Assembly (NCBI RefSeq): GCF_000176135.1
Contig: NZ_ACZN01000011.1
Location: forward strand, 43,771 to 107,770
Reading direction: 5' to 3'
Source: Vibrio coralliilyticus ATCC BAA-450
Lineage (GTDB): Bacteria; Pseudomonadota; Gammaproteobacteria; Enterobacterales; Vibrionaceae
Length of the DNA: 64,000 nucleotides
Shown one piece after another: positions 8,305 through 17,663 of this stretch. The position numbers and the translations under genes are program-made. The notes below the pieces were generated by a model. That model did not search any database. It saw nothing but the letters and a program-made list of their open reading frames with translations, and was not told the origin of the DNA. Numbering within the stretch: position 1 is the stretch's first letter; each line of letters starts with the position of its first letter.

Positions 8305-11300
8305 TTAGCTGTTGTCAGATAACTGACGTTGCGCCGCTTTTGCTTCGTCAACACGGGCCAGCTTTTCCAAGTCTTTGTCTTCAACAAACACTGGTAGTGG
8401 CTTGTGTTTCTCAGCTAGGTAGCTGTAGATAACCGGCAGTACGAACAGGGTAAACAGAGTACCAATCGCCAGACCAGCAACGATAACGATACCGATACTG
8501 AAACGCTGAGCGGCACCTGCGCCCGTTGCGTACATCAGTGGGATCAGACCTGCAATCATCGCCGCAGTCGTCATTAGGATAGGACGTAGACGAACTTTCG
8601 CCGCTTCCATGACCGCTTCTGTCTTACCAAGTTTGTTATGTAACTGCTCTTCTTTGGCAACTTCACAGATCAAGATACCGTGCTTGGTAATCAGACCAAC
8701 CAAGGTGATCAGACCGACCTGCGAGTAGATGTTCATTGAGGCTGCGCCCCATGCCAAAGCTATCAAAGCACCACAGATCGCCAGCGGTACGGAAACCATG
8801 ATAACAATTGGATCTTTGAGAGATTCAAACTGAATCGCCAGAACCAAGAAGATGATCGCCAGTGCCAGACCAAATGTGGCGTACAGTGCGCTACCTTCTG
8901 TCACATACTGACGAGCTTCACCCATGTAATCATGGTTGTAACCGTTTGGCAGTTTCTCAGTCGCAATACTTTCGAGCCAGTTTACAGCATCACCCATGGC
9001 TGTGCCTGGTGCATTTACAGCACCAATGGTGGCTGAATTCAGCTGGTTGAAGTGCGGCAGTGAGCGTGGCTCAGCGACAACATCAATAGTGATCAGGCTA
9101 CCTAGTGGAACCGCGCGGTTGTCTGCAGCACGCACGTAGTAGTTGTTCATCGATTCAGGGTTAAGACGCCATTTACGCTCGACCTGAGGGATCACTTCGT
9201 ACGAACGACCATTGAGGTCAATTCGGTTCACGTAGCCATCAGACATCATAGTGCTCAGCGTGGTACCAATGTCCTGCATTGTTACGCCATACGCGCCCGC
9301 TTTGTCCTTATCGATATTGATCTTCATTGTCGCTGAGTCGTAGTTCAGGTCCAGCTCAGAATAAACAAACATCGGGTTAGACTTCACTTCGCCAAGAATA
9401 TCGGTCGCGATAGTGAACAAGCTTTCGAACGCGTTTGGTGTGGTAATCACGAATTGAACCGGAAGGCCTGAACCTGCACCTGGTAGTTCTGGCATCTGGA
9501 ATGCCGTTACCGCCATGCCTGGTACGTGACCGACTAAACCTGTCACGCGGTTAGCAACTTCAGACTGGCTCGCTTCACGCTCACTCCAAGGCACCATAGA
9601 TGCGATACCAAATGCCTGGTTCGAGTTAGGTACACCAGTAAACACCTGTGCGTACGCTACTTCTGGCTGGTCAGACAGAATTCGGTTCACGTCGTTCATG
9701 GTGTTTTGCATGAAGTCGAGGTTGGCATTCGATGGAGCCGTACCCATCAGCATGACCACGCCTTTATCTTCTGACGGCGCCAGTTCACTTGGGATGAACT
9801 TGAACAGCATCGGCAAGCTGGCAAACACTATGATAGCGAAACCAATCACCACAGGGCGGTGTTTCATGACCGCACCCAGCATTCGCTCGTAACGGTTGGT
9901 CATGCCATCCAATACACTATGTACCTTCTGTTCGAACTTACTTGGCGTTTCATTTGCCTTAAGCATTTTCGAACACATCATAGGCGACAGTGTCAGAGCG
10001 ACGATACCGGATACGAATACCGAACCTGCGAGGGTGAGGGCAAACTCTTTAAATAACGAGCCCGTGATACCACCCATCAAGGCAATCGGCGCGTATACCG
10101 CACCCAGTGTCAGGGTCATAGCGATAACCGGAACCGCGATTTCACGTGTACCGATAATTGCAGCACGGAAAGGTGATTCTCCCAGTTTGATGTGTCGGTC
10201 GACGTTCTCAAGAACAACGATCGCATCATCCACCACCAGACCGATGGCCAATACCATCGCCAGTAGCGTCATCAGGTTCCATGAGAAGCCCATTGCCTGC
10301 ATCACCATTGCCACACCAATCAGAGATAGCGGAATGGTAACGATAGGAATCATAACCGCACGGAAAGAACCGAGGAACAGCGTAATTACGATCAGTACAA
10401 TCAATGCCGCTTCAGCGATGGTCTTAATAACCTCGTTGATCGACTCATTGATGGCGATGGTCGAGTCATACATCACGTTCATGTCGATGTTACTTGGCAG
10501 GTTACGCTCTAGCTGAGGTAACAGGTCAAGGACATCGGCTGCGATGTTGATTGGGTTCGCACTTGGCGCCGCGTTGATCGCAACTACAACCGCTTCTTTA
10601 CCATTGGCACTTGCACGGTAAACATCGTGGCTCTTCTCAAGCGTCACTTTCGCGATATCGCTCAGACGAGTGACATCACCTTCATCAGAGCTTACAACAA
10701 GGTTCTTCAGCTCTTCGACGTTAGATACCTGAGTATCAGCGCTACCGTTATACAGAACGAATTCGCCCACAGCCTGACCAGCCGCTGACTGGTAGTTGTT
10801 GGCATTTAGCACGTTCATGACATCAGTAGCGGTTTTGCCCAGTGCTGCCATTTTGGCAGGGTCTAGCCAAATACGCAGTGCGTATTTCATACCACCGTAG
10901 AGGTCAACCTTAGAGACACCATTAACAGTGAACAGCTGCGGGTTGATTACACGCTCTAGGTAGTCTGTGATCTGGCTTGATGAAAGTTCATCACTGGTAA
11001 AGCCGATGTAGAGAACCGCGGTTGTAGAACCCGTTGACATGGTCACGGTTGGGTCTTCGGCTTCTTTTGGAAGCTGAGATCGAACTGAGTTGGTCTTAGC
11101 CAGAATATCAGACAGGGCTGCATTCGGGTCAGTGTTCAACTTCATGTTAACGGTAATGGTCGATGTACCGAGTACCGACGATGATGTCATGTAATCGATA
11201 TTGTCGGCCTGAGCCACAGCCTGTTCCAGAGGTTGGGTAATAAAGCCCTGGATAAGGTCGGCACTGGCGCCGTAGTAACTGGTGGTTACCGTTACTACCG

Positions 11301-11427
11301 TGTTTGTCATTTCAGGGTATTCTCGAACCTGCATCTTGAACACCGCTTGCAAACCAAGCAGGGCGATCAAAAAGCTGATCGATACCGCTAAAACTGGACG
11401 TTTAATAAAAACATCAGTAAAGCGCAT
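8305..11427 (-). CDS. vexB: RND efflux pump inner-membrane transporter, VexB-like
   Basis: The 1040-residue protein is an HAE1-type resistance-nodulation-division transporter. It begins MRFTDVFIKRPVLAVSISF with the first membrane helix and has twelve membrane segments and two large periplasmic loops. The conserved VDDAIVVLENV in TM4 contains the proton-relay aspartates. Such pumps export bile salts, detergents and antibiotics through a TolC-type channel. Gene order (TetR, adaptor, pump, then ubiK/ilvC) is that of V. cholerae VexAB. The start lies 11 bp after the vexA stop. No outer-membrane channel gene is in the operon, so it presumably uses TolC. Confidence 0.9.
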   Translation of the reverse strand: MRFTDVFIKRPVLAVSISFLIALLGLQAVFKMQVREYPEMTNTVVTVTTSYYGASADLIQGFITQPLEQAVAQADNIDYMTSSSVLGTSTITVNMKLNTDPNAALSDILAKTNSVRSQLPKEAEDPTVTMSTGSTTAVLYIGFTSDELSSSQITDYLERVINPQLFTVNGVSKVDLYGGMKYALRIWLDPAKMAALGKTATDVMNVLNANNYQSAAGQAVGEFVLYNGSADTQVSNVEELKNLVVSSDEGDVTRLSDIAKVTLEKSHDVYRASANGKEAVVVAINAAPSANPINIAADVLDLLPQLERNLPSNIDMNVMYDSTIAINESINEVIKTIAEAALIVLIVITLFLGSFRAVMIPIVTIPLSLIGVAMVMQAMGFSWNLMTLLAMVLAIGLVVDDAIVVLENVDRHIKLGESPFRAAIIGTREIAVPVIAMTLTLGAVYAPIALMGGITGSLFKEFALTLAGSVFVSGIVALTLSPMMCSKMLKANETPSKFEQKVHSVLDGMTNRYERMLGAVMKHRPVVIGFAIIVFASLPMLFKFIPSELAPSEDKGVVMLMGTAPSNANLDFMQNTMNDVNRILSDQPEVAYAQVFTGVPNSNQAFGIASMVPWSEREASQSEVANRVTGLVGHVPGMAVTAFQMPELPGAGSGLPVQFVITTPNAFESLFTIATDILGEVKSNPMFVYSELDLNYDSATMKINIDKDKAGAYGVTMQDIGTTLSTMMSDGYVNRIDLNGRSYEVIPQVERKWRLNPESMNNYYVRAADNRAVPLGSLITIDVVAEPRSLPHFNQLNSATIGAVNAPGTAMGDAVNWLESIATEKLPNGYNHDYMGEARQYVTEGSALYATFGLALAIIFLVLAIQFESLKDPIVIMVSVPLAICGALIALAWGAASMNIYSQVGLITLVGLITKHGILICEVAKEEQLHNKLGKTEAVMEAAKVRLRPILMTTAAMIAGLIPLMYATGAGAAQRFSIGIVIVAGLAIGTLFTLFVLPVIYSYLAEKHKPLPVFVEDKDLEKLARVDEAKAAQRQLSDNS

Positions 11428-11438
11428 GAGGCCTCCAA

Positions 11439-12545
11439 TTACAGCATTGGTGTTTCAGCTGGTGGAGTAGTTGCATCGCTTTCTACTACACGAACTTTCG
11501 CGTCATTGCTCAGACGAACTTGACCAGATGTCACTACAACATCACCAGGTTTAACGCCATCTAGGATGTGAGCAATGTCTTTCACGCGTTCACCAACTTT
11601 AACCACGTGCTGCTTAACACGCTTTTCACCATTCTCTTCAGAGATGATGTAAACATTGTCACCGTAGAGCGTGAAGGTTATAGCGGTTTGTGGCAGAGTC
11701 ACCTGATTGTCTAGCGTTGGCAGAATGATATTGGCACGAGCAAACATACCGCTACGTAGCTTGCCATCGCTGTTTGGAATATCAGCTTGAACCTGAATCA
11801 GACCACTTTGGATGTTAACTGCTGGTTCAATCGCGGTGATTGAGCCTTCAAATGGTGTTTCAGGGTAAGCGTCAACGAAGATATCAACTTGCTGACCTAG
11901 CTTGATGCGTGAGATGTCAGTCTGAGGCACAGTGAAGCGCAAGCGCATAACACTAGTATCTTCTAGGCGAACAATGTCCGTACCTGCTTGCAAGTATTGA
12001 CCTAGGTAAACATTACGAATACCAACTACGCCTGCGAAAGGAGCTTTGATTTCACGGCGGTCGATGGTCGCTTTTAAGCTTTCGATATCCGCTTTAAGCG
12101 AGAAGTAGCTTGCTTCGGCGTCATCAAACGCTTCTTTCGATACAGACCCTTTTTTGTACAGGCCTTGGTAACGCTTATATTTAGCCTGAGCTGCCGGCAG
12201 CTTCGCCTGAGAGCTCTTCAGGTCTGCTTTTTCCACTTCAGAGTCAAGTAGAACAAGAGGCTGACCTTCTTCAACGGCAGTACCTGAGTCGAAAGTAATT
12301 TTATCAATCACACCCGCTGTTTCATTGGCAACTGTGACACCTTGGTTCGGTTCGATGAAACCGATCGCTTCGATCACAGGTACCCAATCAACAGGCTTCA
12401 CTTCCGTTACGGTCACCGGAAACTCAGGCTCTGGGCGATTAGCCAAATATTCGGCTATCTTCTGTTGCTTGAATAGATTGAAGCCTATCACGCTACCAAA
12501 TAGCAGTATTGCGATAAGCAACATAAAGAAAGTCCACTTTTTCAT
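11439..12545 (-). CDS. vexA: RND efflux periplasmic adaptor (membrane fusion protein), VexA-like
   Basis: The 368-residue protein is anchored by an N-terminal membrane segment (KKWTFFMLLIAILLFGSVIGF). A split lipoyl domain, a helical hairpin (about residues 100-165, AQAKYKRYQGLYKKGSVSKEAFDDAEAS), a beta-barrel (PETPFEGSITAIEPAV) and a membrane-proximal domain follow. This is the HlyD/AcrA-type adaptor that joins the VexB pump to a TolC-like channel. There is no lipobox cysteine, so it is held by the N-terminal helix. It lies 18 bp after vexR and 11 bp before vexB in one operon. Confidence 0.9.
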   Translation of the reverse strand: MKKWTFFMLLIAILLFGSVIGFNLFKQQKIAEYLANRPEPEFPVTVTEVKPVDWVPVIEAIGFIEPNQGVTVANETAGVIDKITFDSGTAVEEGQPLVLLDSEVEKADLKSSQAKLPAAQAKYKRYQGLYKKGSVSKEAFDDAEASYFSLKADIESLKATIDRREIKAPFAGVVGIRNVYLGQYLQAGTDIVRLEDTSVMRLRFTVPQTDISRIKLGQQVDIFVDAYPETPFEGSITAIEPAVNIQSGLIQVQADIPNSDGKLRSGMFARANIILPTLDNQVTLPQTAITFTLYGDNVYIISEENGEKRVKQHVVKVGERVKDIAHILDGVKPGDVVVTSGQVRLSNDAKVRVVESDATTPPAETPML

Positions 12546-12563
12546 TCTGATCAGAACTCCAAG

Positions 12564-13145
12564 TTAGTGTTGAATTATTGCATCCCAGCTAGCTTCGATT
12601 GCGGCTTCTAAGGCTGCTTCATCCAGCTGGTAGTATCCCAAAGCATGTTTTCGGGCCAGTGCAACACTGGCTTCAAAGCTCAGCCCTGAAAGAATCTCAT
12701 TGTCGAGAGGTTTAAAAATCCCTTGCTCTTTTCCTTGATTAAACAACCGATCCACTTGGGCAAACATTTGTCGCTCAAGTTCCCGAGTTTTTCGCTTATT
12801 TGCACAGGGAAGAGATTCATATTGAACGCGATTACTCAGGGTTTCCATATTGGAACCTGCAAGGTTCCAGATGTTTAACCACATAGTGCGATAGCGTGTT
12901 TTCAAGGGCATATCGTCATTGACGCCAGCTTGGACTGCAGTTGCAATCCGTTCGGCGACATTTAAACGCACTTCATCCAGGAGATGCTCTTTATCTGAGA
13001 AATAACGATAGATAGTACCTGCAGCCACCCCAGCTTCTTTAGCTAGCTTTTGCATCGACAGGCCTTGAAAACCCGACTCTGCAATCAGCTTTTCGGCAGC
13101 TGTGAGGATCTGCTCGTGTTTATCTATTGCCGTGTTACTAGACAT
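12564..13145 (-). CDS. vexR: TetR-family repressor of the vexAB operon
   Basis: The protein of about 193 residues starts MSSNTAIDKHEQILTAAEKLIAESG with a TetR helix-turn-helix (MQKLAKEAGVAAGTIYRYFSDKEHLLDEV) and an all-helical ligand-binding C-terminus. I place the start at the ATG 13143-13145, because the longer ORF would read straight through the palindromic operator at 13158-13179. First gene of the operon, so it is probably autorepressed and derepressed by pump substrates. V. cholerae VexR has been described as a regulator of vexAB, but the exact role here is inferred. Confidence 0.85.
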   Translation of the reverse strand: MSSNTAIDKHEQILTAAEKLIAESGFQGLSMQKLAKEAGVAAGTIYRYFSDKEHLLDEVRLNVAERIATAVQAGVNDDMPLKTRYRTMWLNIWNLAGSNMETLSNRVQYESLPCANKRKTRELERQMFAQVDRLFNQGKEQGIFKPLDNEILSGLSFEASVALARKHALGYYQLDEAALEAAIEASWDAIIQH

Positions 13146-13157
13146 AGTCTCACTATC

Positions 13158-13179
13158 AATGAATGAACGTTCATTCATT
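13158..13179. promoter_or_regulatory. Perfect 22-bp palindromic TetR-type operator upstream of vexR
   Basis: The core TGAATGAACGTTCATTCA is perfectly symmetrical and extends to 22 bp. It sits 12 bp before the vexR start codon, where bound repressor would block transcription of the whole operon. Similar TGAATGAACG half-sites are typical of AcrR-like and related TetR repressors. Confidence 0.85.
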
Positions 13180-13345
13180 ATAGCCCAATAACTGCACACT
13201 AGTGCAATAAAACATTTCGTTAATTATGTAAATTTACAGTCAATGAGATCATTTTAGCTGGAATTGGTGCACTACGATTAAACATAGCAATCGAACTATT
13301 GCACCATTATTATAGGCGCCAAAGATTTTGACCTCAGAGACTCCT

Positions 13346-15364
13346 ATGAAGCTGAACCCCAATCAAGATGAAGCCGTAAAGTACGTATCGGGACCATGTC
13401 TGGTCTTGGCGGGGGCGGGATCGGGTAAAACACGTGTTATTACCAATAAGATTGCGTATTTGGTTCAGCAGTGCGGTTACAAAGCTCGCAATATTGCTGC
13501 GGTAACATTCACCAACAAAGCAGCACGTGAAATGAAAGAGCGTGTCGGCCAGACGTTAGGTAAGAACGAATCGAAAGGCTTGATGGTATCGACGTTCCAC
13601 ACCTTAGGTCTCAACATTATTAAACGTGAATACAAGGCGTTGGGGTTAAAGTCAGGTTTTTCTCTGTTTGACGACCAAGACCAGCTTGCACTATTGAAAG
13701 AGCTGACTGAGAAACAGCTCGATGGCGATAAGGATTTACTACGCCAGCTACTCAGTACCATTTCCAACTGGAAAAATGACATGCTGACTCCGGAGCAGGC
13801 GAAAGCATATGCTCAAGGGGAACAGCAGCAACTGTTTGCCTTCTGTTTCGATATGTATCAGAAACAGATGAAAGCCTACAATGCGCTCGACTTTGATGAC
13901 TTGATCGCTTTACCGGTTCTGCTGCTGCGTACCAATGAAGAAGTCCGGCAGCGTTGGCAGAATCGTATTCGCTATTTATTGGTCGATGAGTATCAGGATA
14001 CCAACACCAGTCAGTACGAGTTGGTCAAACTGATTGTTGGCGAGCGGGGTCGCCTGACGGTGGTAGGAGATGATGACCAGTCAATCTATTCTTGGCGTGG
14101 TGCGAAGCCGCAGAACTTAGTGTTATTAGGAGAAGATTATCCAAGCCTTCGTTTGATCAAGCTGGAACAGAACTATCGTTCTACTAGCCGAATTCTGCGC
14201 GCTGCCAATATTTTAATTGCCAACAACCCGCACGTGTATGAGAAGTCGCTGTTTTCTGAAATCCCCGATGGCGAAAAGCTCAAAGTGTTGCTGGCGAAAG
14301 ATGAAGAACATGAAGCGGAGCGAGTGACGGGTGAGCTGATCGCCCATAAGTTCCTCAATCGTACTGATTACCGTGATTACGCTATCTTATATCGTGGTAA
14401 CCATCAGTCTCGTCTGATTGAAAAATCGCTGATGCAAAACCGAGTGCCTTACAAGCTCTCTGGCGGTACCTCATTTTTTGCTCGTGCTGAAATCAAAGAC
14501 ATCATGGCGTATTTACGTGTGTTGGTGAACCCGGATGATGACAATGCATTTTTGCGTATTGTGAACACGCCACGGCGTGAGATTGGCCCAGTAACCTTGG
14601 AAAAACTGGGCAGTTACGCCAATATGCGCGGCAAGAGCCTGTTTGAGTGCAGTTTTGAGATCGGACTGGAGCAGCACTTGTCTGGCCGTGGGTTAGAAAA
14701 TTTGCGCCGCTTTAGTCAGTGGTTAGTCAAGATTGCCGATCAGGCTGAGCGAGGAGACACTGTAGAAGCGGTGCGTTCATTGGTGCGGGACATCAACTAC
14801 GAAGACTGGCTATATGAAACCTCTGCGAGCCCAAAAGCAGCAGAAATGCGGATGAAAAACGTCTCGGACCTGTATTCTTGGATTGTGGCTGACCTAGAAG
14901 GGGACAATTATGATCAGGAAGAAAAGACCATTAAAGAGGTAGTTCAACGTCTGACACTGCGAGACATGATGGAGCGGGGTGAAGAAGATGATGACAGTGA
15001 TGCGGTGCAACTGATGACCTTACATGCGTCAAAAGGTTTGGAGTTTCCTTATGTCTACTTGATTGGTTCGGAAGAGGGCATTTTACCTCACCAGACCAGC
15101 ATTGATGAAGATAATGTCGAGGAAGAACGCCGTCTGATGTACGTAGGGATCACACGAGCCCAGCGCGAGTTAACCTTTACCATGTGTAAAGAGCGCCGCC
15201 AGTTTGGTGAGTTGATAAAGCCGACCCAGAGTCGCTTCCTTGATGAGCTTCCATTTGATGATGTGGAGTGGGAAGTGAATAAAAAGCCCCAGACGCAAGA
15301 AGAGCGCATGGCCAAAGGGCAGGCTCACATCGCTAATATTCGTGCGATGTTCAATAAGAAGTAG
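13346..15364 (+). CDS. rep: Rep, ATP-dependent 3'-5' DNA helicase
   Basis: The 672-residue superfamily 1A helicase starts [11 protein letters not shown] with Walker A GAGSGKT, followed by TxGx and [14 protein letters not shown] (motif Ia). Motif II is VDEYQDTN, motif [16 protein letters not shown] and motif VI ends [11 protein letters not shown]. Rep clears proteins ahead of replication forks. Residue-by-residue similarity to E. coli Rep (673 residues) is high, which separates it from the UvrD paralogue at 43.4 kb. The ATG at 13346 matches E. coli; a TTG at 13328 would add six residues. Confidence 0.94.
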   Translation: MKLNPNQDEAVKYVSGPCLVLAGAGSGKTRVITNKIAYLVQQCGYKARNIAAVTFTNKAAREMKERVGQTLGKNESKGLMVSTFHTLGLNIIKREYKALGLKSGFSLFDDQDQLALLKELTEKQLDGDKDLLRQLLSTISNWKNDMLTPEQAKAYAQGEQQQLFAFCFDMYQKQMKAYNALDFDDLIALPVLLLRTNEEVRQRWQNRIRYLLVDEYQDTNTSQYELVKLIVGERGRLTVVGDDDQSIYSWRGAKPQNLVLLGEDYPSLRLIKLEQNYRSTSRILRAANILIANNPHVYEKSLFSEIPDGEKLKVLLAKDEEHEAERVTGELIAHKFLNRTDYRDYAILYRGNHQSRLIEKSLMQNRVPYKLSGGTSFFARAEIKDIMAYLRVLVNPDDDNAFLRIVNTPRREIGPVTLEKLGSYANMRGKSLFECSFEIGLEQHLSGRGLENLRRFSQWLVKIADQAERGDTVEAVRSLVRDINYEDWLYETSASPKAAEMRMKNVSDLYSWIVADLEGDNYDQEEKTIKEVVQRLTLRDMMERGEEDDDSDAVQLMTLHASKGLEFPYVYLIGSEEGILPHQTSIDEDNVEEERRLMYVGITRAQRELTFTMCKERRQFGELIKPTQSRFLDELPFDDVEWEVNKKPQTQEERMAKGQAHIANIRAMFNKK

Positions 15365-15393
15365 TTGCCACTTATAAGGCGCACAGACAAAAA

Positions 15394-15424
15394 AGAAGGG
15401 CTTGGTAAAAACCAAGCCCTTCTT
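15394..15424. terminator. Bidirectional terminator between rep and cytochrome c5
   Basis: The stem AGAAGGGCTTGGT / ACCAAGCCCTTCT has an AAAA loop, A-rich on the left and T-rich on the right, between convergent genes. Confidence 0.9.
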
Positions 15425-15439
15425 CTATATAAGGTGGGA

Positions 15440-15862
15440 TTACAGACCAGCAATCATGTGCTCAATCGCAGCAACGATTTCGTCATCTGAACAATCCATA
15501 CAAGACCCTTTCGCTGGCATCGCGTTGAAGCCGTTAATTGCGTGGTCTTTCAGCACGTCTTTACCTTGTGCGATACGAGGACCCCAGTCACCAGCATCAC
15601 CAGTTTTTGGGGCGCCGCTTACACCTGATGCGTGACAAGCGATACAGAATGTACCGTATACTGTCGCACCATCACGTGGGCCAGTTGGCTCTGCTTTTAC
15701 TGGCTCTGCGCCTGCTAGATAAACACCACCAACAGGTTTAATGCGTTCTGCAATCGCATCGTATTCTTCTTGGCTTACATTAGCTGCAAAAGAGGCGCTA
15801 GAAAAAGTGATCGCAGCGACCAAAGCGGTTAAGATTTTTCGAGACATATCCATTAAACTCAC
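15440..15862 (-). CDS. Cytochrome c5-family monohaem protein
   Basis: The protein has up to 140 residues and an N-terminal signal peptide ending SSASFAA. It carries one haem-binding CIACH and the CMDC disulfide motif near the C-terminus (GSCMDCSDDE) that marks cytochrome c5. A methionine in NAMPAKGS is the likely axial ligand. It is a periplasmic electron carrier for terminal oxidases. The GTG at 15860-15862 has AGGA seven bases upstream; in-frame ATGs at 15851-15853 and 15845-15847 are alternatives and all keep the signal peptide. Confidence 0.88.
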   Translation of the reverse strand: MSLMDMSRKILTALVAAITFSSASFAANVSQEEYDAIAERIKPVGGVYLAGAEPVKAEPTGPRDGATVYGTFCIACHASGVSGAPKTGDAGDWGPRIAQGKDVLKDHAINGFNAMPAKGSCMDCSDDEIVAAIEHMIAGL

Positions 15863-16090
15863 TTTACATTCCTGAAGGTAAGTTCGTGCTTACCTATTAT
15901 TAGAGTGTGGTTTGATCCACAGCGTTTTGCTGTTAAATCAATGTAAATATTGGGTGATTATATCCTGATAACTTGTTGCAATAAACAACAAGTTACCCGC
16001 TTCCATGGGGTTATCTAATGGGAAATAGGGGTTTATCACACTTTAATTGCCGAAAAAGGCACCAAACGATAAAAAAAGTTTAAAAAGTAC

Positions 16091-16119
16091 TAGACGGCCT
16101 AGTGTGATATACGTATTAT
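16091..16119 (+). promoter_or_regulatory. tRNA operon promoter with GC-rich discriminator
   Basis: TAGACG (-35) and TATTAT (-10) are 17 bp apart and are followed by CCACTCCGCC, a GC-rich discriminator typical of stringently controlled stable-RNA promoters, about 20 bp before tRNA-Arg. Confidence 0.65.
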
Positions 16120-16140
16120 TCCACTCCGCCGATAGGGCAT

Positions 16141-16217
<77 letters not shown>

Positions 16218-16258
16218 TCCGGACGCTTACTAAGGTAAGTTAAATTGGCAAATATAAT

Positions 16259-16335
16259 GGTGGCTATAGCTCAGTTGGTAGAGCCCTGGATTGTGATTCC
16301 AGTTGTCGCGGGTTCAAGTCCCGTTAGCCACCCCA
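16259..16335 (+). tRNA. tRNA-His (anticodon GTG), copy 1
   Basis: The 77-nt gene has anticodon loop TTGTGAT, giving GTG. It has the extra 5' G (G-1) characteristic of tRNA-His and encoded CCA. It is nearly identical to E. coli hisR. Confidence 0.95.
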
Positions 16336-16390
16336 TTATTCTGGTGGCATAGTCTCCTTTCTTGATTCATTATCGAGATAAAACTTAAGT

Positions 16391-16467
<77 letters not shown>

Positions 16468-16510
16468 CTCTTTCGTTTATGGCTTTAGAGCGATAGACAC
16501 AAAAATTGAT

Positions 16511-16587
16511 GGTGGCTATAGCTCAGTTGGTAGAGCCCTGGATTGTGATTCCAGTTGTCGCGGGTTCAAGTCCCGTTAGCCACCCCA
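16511..16587 (+). tRNA. tRNA-His (anticodon GTG), copy 2
   Basis: Same sequence as the copy at 16259-16335 over the full 77 nt, including G-1 and CCA. Confidence 0.95.
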
Positions 16588-16640
16588 TTTATTCTGGTAG
16601 CTTTGCTTCCAATCTTGATACATTCAAGATGAAACACAGT

Positions 16641-16717
<77 letters not shown>

Positions 16718-16728
16718 CTATTAGATAG

Positions 16729-16756
16729 AACCCCAGTCGAAAGACTGGGGTTTTTT
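16729..16756 (+). terminator. Terminator of the tRNA operon
   Basis: AACCCCAGTC GAAA GACTGGGGTT is followed by TTTTTT, 12 bp after the last tRNA. Confidence 0.93.
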
Positions 16757-17663
16757 CGTTTCTGTTCTATCCATATTTTCACGTCTAATCTCTTTGATTG
16801 AGAAGTCCTCTCGCCTCTCCAATTCTGTAATTCCTCAAAACATCGACAACCACTAATGCTTTCTTATTTATTGAAGGGCAAATATGGAGATTGCGTTCTT
16901 AGATTAAAAGCGGGGCTCTCGCTTCTGAGAGCATCATCATTCCATATTGAGCGGGTGGCGTTTGCTATCCGGCGGACATAAAGAAAATATTGGTTTCTTG
17001 CATCCGGATACAAGCGTTTGAATAAGTGCAGTTATGGTTCTCTTTATGCTTACTGTGTCACCTTGAACACTCAGTTTCTTGGTCGTGACACTCTTTCTAC
17101 CAACAGTCATATATTCTACGTATGCACTAAATAGTTAAGCAGAAATTCCACCTATGCTCGATCTGATTATTGATCATTAATCATGGCAATTTTTGCTATT
17201 GATTTACTATTTATCTGGACTAAAGTTTTATTATTGTCGATTTGTATGGTTTAAATTACTAACTATTTAGTTAATTATAGTGGTATGTTTTTATTTTGTT
17301 AAATGACTCCATTGTGTTTTTTGTGAATTTTTATTCTTGATTATTTATAACGTCAAGGCCTAAGTCATAACTGGTAGTGCTTATAAACAAGGGGTTTTAG
17401 AGGGTATTGGCAACAGGTTTGACCAACCGATGATATAACCTAATTGCATATTTATTTTCATAAGCTGCTTGATATTTGTTCGAAATCGACTTTTTATACT
17501 ATGTTTGTTGCTTTTCTGTGAATTTTTTGCCAAATTGATGACCTTATAAATTGCCAGAACGGTGTACCCAATTTTATCTAAATTGATTGGGTGGACAGGC
17601 TGGCTTGAATGGATTCACTTTTCAGACAGGGCAGAAAACTGCCAAAGCAGTAGAGGTCTGGTA
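16757..17663. other. 0.9-kb AT-rich region without a recognisable gene
   Basis: I see no convincing ORF, RNA gene or mobile-element remnant. A small hairpin GCTCTC GCTTCT GAGAGC lies at 16915-16932. TATCCGG near 16976 and CCGGATA near 17004 form a loose inverted repeat. From about 17150 the sequence is strongly AT-rich and probably carries the promoter and control region of the ABC operon that starts at 17664. Confidence 0.5.

Noticed and set aside
9896..10516. 206-codon ORF antisense to vexB
   Set aside because: It is the mirror frame of a clear RND transporter, has a low-complexity Ile/Thr/Ala-rich composition and no ribosome site or family match.
13328..13345. TTG start for rep, six codons upstream
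   Set aside because: E. coli Rep aligns from the ATG at 13346, and TTG starts are rare.
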